From Oscillospiraceae bacterium (lineage in GTDB: Bacteria > Bacillota > Clostridia > Oscillospirales > Ruminococcaceae), in assembly GCA_021201235.1 (NCBI GenBank), contig JAJQFI010000008.1:1-64000 (forward strand): DNA of 64,000 nt. Reading direction: 5' to 3'. Position numbers and translations under genes: made by a program. Under the pieces are notes generated by a model. That model ran no database searches. It was not told the origin of the DNA and saw only the letters and a program-made list of their open reading frames with translations. Every line of letters begins with the position of its first letter. The stretch's first letter is position 1. Shown in pieces: positions 58,380-64,000 of this stretch.

Positions 58380-58431
58380 CATCGACGCTACTCATAGGCA
58401 CTGCCCATAGGCACCGCCCATCGACACCGCT
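58380..58431. repeat. Four tandem 13-bp repeats in the ferredoxin leader
   Basis: Units CATCGACGCTACT, CATAGGCACTGCC, CATAGGCACCGCC and CATCGACACCGCT follow each other with a period of 13. They lie downstream of the promoter and within the predicted transcript. Confidence 0.75.
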
Positions 58432-58440
58432 CATACATAT

Positions 58441-58468
58441 ATCATAGCACATTTTCAGAAAAATACAA
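58441..58468 (-). promoter_or_regulatory. Promoter of the ferredoxin gene
   Basis: Minus strand TTGTAT (58468-58463), 16-base spacer, TATGAT (58446-58441) with an extended TGC. Confidence 0.6.
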
Positions 58469-58499
58469 GATTAAATTTTGTCAGTTTGGCGATTTCGAG

Positions 58500-58528
58500 T
58501 TGAAAATATGAATTTTATATGCTACAAT
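58500..58528 (+). promoter_or_regulatory. Promoter of the RodA/FtsW-galK-trmB run
   Basis: TTGAAA (58500-58505), 17-base spacer, TACAAT (58523-58528) with an extended TGC, about 32 bases before the start codon. Confidence 0.8.
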
Positions 58529-58560
58529 AAGCACAACTAAGATTGAAAGAAGGAGGTTAT

Positions 58561-59724
58561 ATGCTCAAAAATGCTCTTTCCGCAGTGTTAAGATATCTGC
58601 GGAGGCTCGACAAGCTGTTACTTCTGTTGGTTCTTGCATGCTGTTCGCTCGGGATACTTCTTCTTTACTCGCTCATGGTGAACAGCGAAACCCAGACAAT
58701 CACCAACGCCGCCATCACCTCGTCGACCGTAAAAACCCAATTTTTCGCCGCATTGGTCGGCATAATCATATCGCTGTTTTTAGCGGCGCTTGACTATAGA
58801 AAATTCTCAAAGCTCTGGTTCATATATCTGCCCATAACAATCGGGCTGACGCTTCTTACTTTTACAAGCCTCGGGACATCAGGACTTGAGGGCTCGGACG
58901 ACCAGGCGTGGATAATGATAGGTTCGTTCAGCCTGCAACCGTCGGAATTCTTAAAAATCGCGTTCATCCTTTCGCTGTCCTATCACTGCTATAAGACAAA
59001 GGACTTCTTCAATAACCCCTTAAATATCCTTGCACTCTGTGCTCATGCCGCAATCCCGATTGCTTTAATCATGCTACAGGGCGACGACGGCACGGCTATC
59101 GTATTCGTCGTGATATTCCTGGCGATTGTATTCGCCGCCGGAATTTCGTGGAAATATATCCTGGGGGCGTGTGTTGCCACGCCGATTGTGTTCTATTTAC
59201 TCTGGAACTTCTATCTGCAACCGGTACATAAGAACCGAATACTTGCAATCATCAATCCGGCGGAATACGCGACCGAGGACTCGCTCTATCAGGTCAACAA
59301 GTCGCTCATCGCCATCGGCTCGGGGCAGTTGACGGGAAAGGAGCTTTTCGGCGGGGATTATTCCTATGTTCCCGTCTGCCACAGCGACTTTATCTTCTCC
59401 TATGCCGGACAGACCTTGGGCTATATCGGGTGCCTCACGATAGTGATTCTTCTGGGGCTCGTGTGCTTCAGAATTCTTGGGAACGGTCTCAGGGCTTCCG
59501 ATACTCTCGGCAGGTGCATCTGCATGGGCGTCTTTGCCTATCTGTTCGTACACTGCGTTCTGAACATCGGCATGTGCGTCGGGGTTACGCCCGTAATCGG
59601 CATTCCGCTCCCCTTCTTCTCTGCGGGAGGCTCGTCGATGCTCTCGATCACCGTCGCGATGGGGCTCGTGATGAGCGTCCACTTCCACAGCGCCAAATAT
59701 GATACTCTATTTAAAAAGAAATAA
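58561..59724 (+). CDS. SEDS-family peptidoglycan polymerase (RodA/FtsW)
   Basis: 387 aa from the ATG at 58561 (GGAGG upstream). About ten transmembrane helices. Signatures include GSFSLQPSEFLKIAFILSL, LIMLQGDDGTAIVFVVIF and the C-terminal GIPLPFFSAGGSSMLS. SEDS proteins polymerise lipid II with a class B PBP. RodA (elongation) is more likely than FtsW because it is not in a division cluster, but sequence alone does not decide. A short spacer leads to galK. Confidence 0.93.
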   Translation: MLKNALSAVLRYLRRLDKLLLLLVLACCSLGILLLYSLMVNSETQTITNAAITSSTVKTQFFAALVGIIISLFLAALDYRKFSKLWFIYLPITIGLTLLTFTSLGTSGLEGSDDQAWIMIGSFSLQPSEFLKIAFILSLSYHCYKTKDFFNNPLNILALCAHAAIPIALIMLQGDDGTAIVFVVIFLAIVFAAGISWKYILGACVATPIVFYLLWNFYLQPVHKNRILAIINPAEYATEDSLYQVNKSLIAIGSGQLTGKELFGGDYSYVPVCHSDFIFSYAGQTLGYIGCLTIVILLGLVCFRILGNGLRASDTLGRCICMGVFAYLFVHCVLNIGMCVGVTPVIGIPLPFFSAGGSSMLSITVAMGLVMSVHFHSAKYDTLFKKK

Positions 59725-59741
59725 GAAACGAGGAAACAAAC

Positions 59742-60971
59742 ATGAGTAAAACTTCTTTTGAACAGCTCTACCCAACAGACGCAAAGGCACGCTTCGAACA
59801 CGTTGAAAGCGAATTCGAGGCTCTCTTCAAGTATCCGGCGACCCGATTCTTCTCGGCTCCCGGGCGTACGGAGATTTGCGGAAACCATACCGACCACAAC
59901 CGTGGACGCGTCGTTGCGGCGGCGGTAAACCTTGACGTTATGGCGGCTGTAAAGCCTCAGACCGACGGGGTTATCACAATCAAGTCGGAGGGCTTCCCCA
60001 TCGACACAGTAGACACCCGCAACCTTGACGTTCACGAAAGCGAGAAGAACATTTCGGCTTCGCTTATCCGCGGCGTCTGCATGGGTCTTAAGAACCGCGG
60101 CTACAAAATCGGCGGCTTCACGGCTTATACCCAGTCGAACGTTCTGAAGGGCTCGGGACTTTCTTCGTCGGCGGCTTTCGAGGTGCTTATCGTCACTATC
60201 CTCAGTCACCTCTACAACGACGGCTCAGTTTCCGACATCGAGGCGGCGCAGATTGCACAGTATGCCGAGAACGTCTACTTCGGCAAACCCTCGGGACTGA
60301 TGGATCAGATGGCGTCTTCGGTCGGCGGAGTTGTAGGAATCGACTTTGAGGATCTCGAGAATCCCGTTGTCAAGGCGCTTTCACTCGACCTTAGCAAATA
60401 CGGCTACAGCATCTGCATAGTCGACACCAAGGGCAACCATGCCCACATGACACCCGAATATGCCGCTGTTCCGGCTGAGATGAAGGCTGTTGCCGGAATG
60501 CTCGGCAAGGAAGTTTTAAGAGAGCTCACAAGAGACGATGTTATAAACAATCTCCCGAAGCTCAGAGAGATTTTAGGTGACAGAGCCGTGCTTCGTTCGC
60601 TTCACTTCTTCGACGAGAACGAGAGAGTGGACGAGCTCGTCAAGGCTCTTGAAGAGGGCGACTTCGGCAAGTTCCTTGAGGTTATAAAGGCTTCCGGAAA
60701 CAGCTCCTATAAATACCTCCAGAATGTATACGCTTCCTCAGTTCCGACCGAGCAGGGCGTTTCGCTGGGGCTTTACATGAGCGAAAGGCTTCTCAGTGGC
60801 AAGGGTGCCACCAGAGTTCACGGCGGAGGCTTTGCCGGAACGATTCAGGCGTTTGTGCCGGACGACATGCTCGAGGACTACAAAGCCGGCATGGAAAAGA
60901 TTTTCGGCGAAGGAAGCTGTTATGCTCTTAAAATCCGTCCCGTAGGCGGAACAGAGGTATTGCTTGGATGA
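59742..60971 (+). CDS. galK: Galactokinase
   Basis: 409 aa. Phosphorylates galactose to galactose 1-phosphate in the Leloir pathway. Galactokinase signature GRTEICGNHTDHNRG near residue 44, the GHMP ATP-binding loop KGSGLSSSAAFE near residue 136, and motif 3 HGGGFAGTIQAFV near residue 360. Its end overlaps the trmB start by four bases. No other galactose genes are in the window. Confidence 0.95.
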   Translation: MSKTSFEQLYPTDAKARFEHVESEFEALFKYPATRFFSAPGRTEICGNHTDHNRGRVVAAAVNLDVMAAVKPQTDGVITIKSEGFPIDTVDTRNLDVHESEKNISASLIRGVCMGLKNRGYKIGGFTAYTQSNVLKGSGLSSSAAFEVLIVTILSHLYNDGSVSDIEAAQIAQYAENVYFGKPSGLMDQMASSVGGVVGIDFEDLENPVVKALSLDLSKYGYSICIVDTKGNHAHMTPEYAAVPAEMKAVAGMLGKEVLRELTRDDVINNLPKLREILGDRAVLRSLHFFDENERVDELVKALEEGDFGKFLEVIKASGNSSYKYLQNVYASSVPTEQGVSLGLYMSERLLSGKGATRVHGGGFAGTIQAFVPDDMLEDYKAGMEKIFGEGSCYALKIRPVGGTEVLLG

Positions 60972-61657
60972 GAATGAGAAAAAAGGCACATCTTGAGGAA
61001 AGGCTCGAGAAGTGCATCGAAACCGGCAAGCTCATCATCCTTAACTGCGAGGACAGGAACTTTGTAACCTCTGTTGAAAAGAAAGAGTATCTCGACCTCC
61101 CCGCCCTTTTCGGAAACGACAACCCCATCATCATGGAAATCGGTTGCGGCAAAGGGCAGTTCGCAAGGGAGCTTTCGAAGCGCGAGCCGAATCTCAATAT
61201 CCTTGCGATAGAGAAGACCTCGAACGTCATCGTCGAAGCGGCTGAGAAAGCTATCGCAGAAGAGATTCCGAACCTGATTCTGCTTCGGGCTGATGCGAAC
61301 TATCTTGAGAAGTTCATCCCCGATAACAGTATCTCAGGGCTATGCCTCAATTTCAGCTGTCCGTATCCGAAGAAAAGCTATGTCGTTCACAGACTGACGC
61401 ACCGAAACTTTCTTAAGATTTACGATAAGCTCTTAAAGCCGGATGCGGGAATCTTCCAGAAAACCGACAATCGGGAATTCTTCGAGTTTTCGATTCAGGA
61501 GTTCTCAGAATACGGGTTTATACTCAGAAATGTGAGCTTGGATCTGCATCACAGCGACTTCGAGGGGAACATCGTAACCGAGTACGAGCAAAGGTTCTCG
61601 GAGATGGGGCTTCCCATCTATCGGCTCGAGGCTTGGAAGCGCATAGGAAATTATTAA
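60968..61657 (+). CDS. trmB: tRNA (guanine-N7-)-methyltransferase
   Basis: 229 aa. Class I SAM-dependent methyltransferase that makes m7G46 in tRNA. The SAM motif EIGCGKGQFARELS is near residue 57. The motif normally NFPDPWPKKRH is NFSCPYPKKSYVVHRL here, a noticeable variation; the HRLTHRNFL helix and TDNREFFEFS follow normally. Overlaps galK by four bases (ATGA). Confidence 0.9.
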   Translation: MRMRKKAHLEERLEKCIETGKLIILNCEDRNFVTSVEKKEYLDLPALFGNDNPIIMEIGCGKGQFARELSKREPNLNILAIEKTSNVIVEAAEKAIAEEIPNLILLRADANYLEKFIPDNSISGLCLNFSCPYPKKSYVVHRLTHRNFLKIYDKLLKPDAGIFQKTDNREFFEFSIQEFSEYGFILRNVSLDLHHSDFEGNIVTEYEQRFSEMGLPIYRLEAWKRIGNY

Positions 61658-61673
61658 GATTTCATCTTATTTC

Positions 61674-61702
61674 TTGACAAATCCTGAACGACAGTGTATA
61701 TT
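61674..61702 (+). promoter_or_regulatory. Promoter of the tct transporter genes
   Basis: TTGACA (61674-61679), 17-base spacer, TATATT (61697-61702). The leader is about 70 bases before tctC. Confidence 0.75.
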
Positions 61703-61779
61703 TATATGTAGAAATATTGTCCATGATATGGGCATATTGTAATTTCAAAAACAAAAAAATCACCCATGGAGGAAAGACA

Positions 61780-62733
61780 ATGAAGAAATTTATCTCACTG
61801 CTCTTAGCGGCAGTAATGCTCCTTAGCCTCGTCGGCTGTGGAAGCACATCGACAGGTGAGTATCCCGACGGGGATATCGAAATCATCATCCCCTATAAGG
61901 TCGGAGGAACGACTGACCTGGCAGTAAGAGGCGTTCTTGACGCTATCCCCGATGATGTTCTGAGCGTTGACATCACCGTAACGAACACGGTCGGCGGCTC
62001 GGGTCTTATCGGTACTGAGGAGTTCATGCAGGCTGACGCTGACGGCTATACCCTGGGACTTCTTAACTGCGACCTCGTTCTGAACTACGTCACCGGCGCC
62101 ACCGAAATCAACCCGATGGAAGACATGATTGCCCTCGGATGCGTTGAGCAGGACCCCTATTTCCTCCTTGCCGCTCAGAATGACAAGTTCTCGACATTTG
62201 CGGAGTTCATCTCCTATGCCGAGGCCAATCCCGGCGAGCTCGTTGTAGGCGTTACCGGCGTCGGAACCATCCCGAACCTCCTCGGAACTATCCTTACAAC
62301 AGCAGGTCTTGACGTTCTCGTAGTTCCCTATGACTCTGCTCCCGACGCTATCGCCGCAGTATTAGCGGGCGAATCCGACATCTGCATCTCGGCTATGGCA
62401 TCAGCCGCAGGTAACCTCGAATCGGGCGACCTCATCGCAATCGCCGCCACCTCTTCGGCACGCTCCGAGACCTTGCCCGACGTTCCCACAATGGCAGAGG
62501 TTGATGACAGATTCGCGGATGTAAACCTCCTGAGCTGGATTATGATCGCCGTTCCCGCGGGAACCGACGACGAAATCGTCGATTTCTGGAAGTCGGCTAT
62601 TGCGGACGCTGTCGCCTCCGACGACTATGCGGAAACAAGAGAGAGCTTCTATTTCGAGTCGATTACTCTTACCGCCGATGACCTTGACGACTTTGTAAAC
62701 GAACAGGCTGATTACTACAGGACACTGACCTGA
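61780..62733 (+). CDS. tctC: Tripartite tricarboxylate transporter substrate-binding lipoprotein
   Basis: 317 aa from the ATG at 61780 (GGAGG upstream). The lipoprotein signal ends SLVGC. The mature part matches TctC: IIIPYKVGGTTDLAVRG, VTNTVGGSGLIGTEEFMQ, and the two-lobed Venus-flytrap pattern with SGESDI-like AGESDICISAMAS. It captures a carboxylate outside the membrane for the TctAB channel. The substrate cannot be told from sequence. First of three genes. Confidence 0.93.
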   Translation: MKKFISLLLAAVMLLSLVGCGSTSTGEYPDGDIEIIIPYKVGGTTDLAVRGVLDAIPDDVLSVDITVTNTVGGSGLIGTEEFMQADADGYTLGLLNCDLVLNYVTGATEINPMEDMIALGCVEQDPYFLLAAQNDKFSTFAEFISYAEANPGELVVGVTGVGTIPNLLGTILTTAGLDVLVVPYDSAPDAIAAVLAGESDICISAMASAAGNLESGDLIAIAATSSARSETLPDVPTMAEVDDRFADVNLLSWIMIAVPAGTDDEIVDFWKSAIADAVASDDYAETRESFYFESITLTADDLDDFVNEQADYYRTLT

Positions 62734-62734
62734 T

Positions 62735-63253
62735 ATGAAAAAGTATGATATCGGTGTCTCGATAGTTCTGATTTTAATTTCGATATATATGATGGTGACC
62801 GCCTCGGGCTATAACGAGGCGGTCAGCGGTACTGCTATGGGTCCCGGAGTGTGGGTTATCATCCTGTGTGTCATCATGATAATCCTTTCGGCGATTCTTC
62901 TTTTGAGAGCTCTTTTCGGGGACAAGCTGAAAAGCATGATGCAGAAGAAGTCAGAAGCCGCCGAAGCTCCTGAAGCTACGGCAGAAGCCGTTCCCGAAAA
63001 AATTTTCGACTTCAAGTCCCCCGGCATGAAGAGGCTTTATGTGGCATTGGGAGTGCTGGCGGTATTTGTAGTTCTTCTCGAGCTCTTCGGATTCTACATT
63101 GCTGTTGCGTTTTTACTGCCGGCGATAATGGCCATCTTCGGAGAGAGAAGATGGTGGATGATGCTTGCAGTCACCGCAGGGTCGCTTGTGTTCATATATG
63201 TCGTATTTGTATTATTCTTAAGCATCCGCCTGCCGCAAGGCATCATCTTCTGA
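62735..63253 (+). CDS. tctB: Tripartite tricarboxylate transporter small membrane subunit
   Basis: 172 aa with four transmembrane helices (about residues 8-25, 37-58, 100-120, 145-168) and an A/E-rich cytoplasmic loop. The TAMGPGVWV segment is conserved in TctB. One base after tctC. Confidence 0.88.
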   Translation: MKKYDIGVSIVLILISIYMMVTASGYNEAVSGTAMGPGVWVIILCVIMIILSAILLLRALFGDKLKSMMQKKSEAAEAPEATAEAVPEKIFDFKSPGMKRLYVALGVLAVFVVLLELFGFYIAVAFLLPAIMAIFGERRWWMMLAVTAGSLVFIYVVFVLFLSIRLPQGIIF

Positions 63254-63270
63254 ACGCGTGAGGTAACAAA

Positions 63271-64000
63271 ATGCTTTCATCTTTACTTTCAGCGATTTCA
63301 ACCGTCTTCACGCCATTCAATCTCCTGCTCACGTTTGCCGGAGCGTTTTTCGGAGTGTTTATAGGTGCGATGCCCGGGCTCACCTCGATTATGGGTCTGA
63401 GCCTTCTTTTGCCGCTTACCCTCACTTTTGAGGGGAACAGCGGAATCCTGATGCTACTCGGAGTCTTCTGCGGCTCCATCTACGGCGGTTCGATAACCGC
63501 CATTCTCATTAAAACTCCCGGAACGGCTAACTCAGCCGCAACCGTCCTAGACGGCTATCCATTGGCTCAGAAGGGCGAGGCGGCAAAGGCGCTCGGAGTT
63601 TCGACGTTCGCTTCAACCTTCGGAGGCATATTCAGCGCAATTATGCTCCTCTGGACGGCACCGCTTCTCTCAAAGGTTGCGCTGTCGTTCACGTCACCCG
63701 AATACTTTGCACTCGCCGTCTTCGGAATCAGTATGGTCACCTCTCTTTCGTCGAAGAATATTCTGAAAGGGCTTATCAGTGCGGTTATCGGGCTCATGCT
63801 TGCGACCGTCGGAATGGACAGCCTGACCGGTGCGAAGAGGTTCACTTTTGATTCTACATATCTCCTCGGCGGAATTGCGATGGTGCCGGTCCTGATTGGA
63901 CTTTACGCATTCTCGCAGGGGCTTTCGAATATTGTCGAGGGGAACAAGGTGCCCGTCAAGTCGAAGGAAAAGATCCGGCACACCTTCCCTACTCCGAAGA
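63271..64000 (+). CDS. tctA: Tripartite tricarboxylate transporter large permease, partial
   Basis: Start ATG at 63271 with GAGG upstream; the frame stays open to the window end (243 codons visible of about 500). TctA motifs are present: GVFIGAMPGLTSIMGLSLLLP, GVFCGSIYGGSITAILIKTPG and DGYPLAQKGEAAKALG. Multi-pass channel subunit, Na+- or H+-coupled by family. It completes the tctC-tctB-tctA operon. Confidence 0.93.
   Translation, partial: MLSSLLSAISTVFTPFNLLLTFAGAFFGVFIGAMPGLTSIMGLSLLLPLTLTFEGNSGILMLLGVFCGSIYGGSITAILIKTPGTANSAATVLDGYPLAQKGEAAKALGVSTFASTFGGIFSAIMLLWTAPLLSKVALSFTSPEYFALAVFGISMVTSLSSKNILKGLISAVIGLMLATVGMDSLTGAKRFTFDSTYLLGGIAMVPVLIGLYAFSQGLSNIVEGNKVPVKSKEKIRHTFPTPK

Overview
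The window looks like a chromosomal segment of a spore-forming, Gram-positive anaerobe of the class Clostridia (probably an Oscillospirales/Ruminococcaceae-type gut bacterium). Evidence: an alpha/beta-type small acid-soluble spore protein gene, LPXTG-anchored pilin-type surface proteins, many lipoproteins, a 2[4Fe-4S] ferredoxin, strong AGGAG/GGAGG ribosome sites and sigma-A-like promoters (TTGACA-17-TATAAT, often with an extended TGC -10). The species is an inference. I saw no rRNA gene, tRNA gene or CRISPR array.

Layout. 1-9 kb (minus): a pilus/adhesin operon with a giant LPXTG protein (frameshifted near its 5' end), an LPXTG pilin and the first codons of a third gene. 9-14.3 kb: a nucleotidyltransferase-fold protein, a spore protein, a VanY-like carboxypeptidase, an Mrp-type Fe-S carrier ATPase, a DUF308 membrane protein and a TetR regulator with a probable operator. 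14.4-17.2 kb (minus): asd-dapA-dapB for lysine/diaminopimelate. 17.4-18.5 kb: queA. 18.5-25.4 kb (minus): a GH5 lipoprotein, pgsA, rimO, recX, recA, prmC and a DUF1385 membrane protein. 25.5-29 kb (minus): a lipoprotein followed by a two-component system.

29-42 kb is accessory. It holds an S26-like peptidase next to a PqqD-like gene with an in-frame UGA, remnants of HEPN/DUF4209 and Rpn-like genes, an intact DUF262-DUF1524 (GmrSD-like) defence gene, and a wall/capsule polysaccharide operon (acetyltransferase, LicD, cytidylyltransferase, epimerase, CDP-glycerol glycerophosphotransferase, truncated flippase, UDP-glucose dehydrogenase, acyltransferase). The terminal acyltransferase carries a (TGCT)10 tract at its 5' end, which I read as a phase-variation switch now in an OFF register.

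42-52 kb (minus) is one tightly overlapping operon: three solute-binding-protein-like lipoproteins, two paralogous Cys/His-motif lipoproteins, and an ABC-2-type ATPase and permease. 52-57.2 kb is a trio of large serine recombinases plus a small resolvase-like protein lacking the catalytic serine, probably the integration module of a mobile element. 57.4-64 kb returns to housekeeping genes: acyl-ACP thioesterase, ferredoxin, a RodA/FtsW protein, galactokinase, trmB and the start of a tripartite tricarboxylate transporter (tctC-tctB-tctA, cut by the window end).

A cross-cutting observation: at least six genes carry single-base lesions, mostly in short homopolymers, and every one is in a surface, mobile or accessory locus, whereas all housekeeping genes are intact. 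Some may be phase or decay events and some may be assembly errors; reads would decide.
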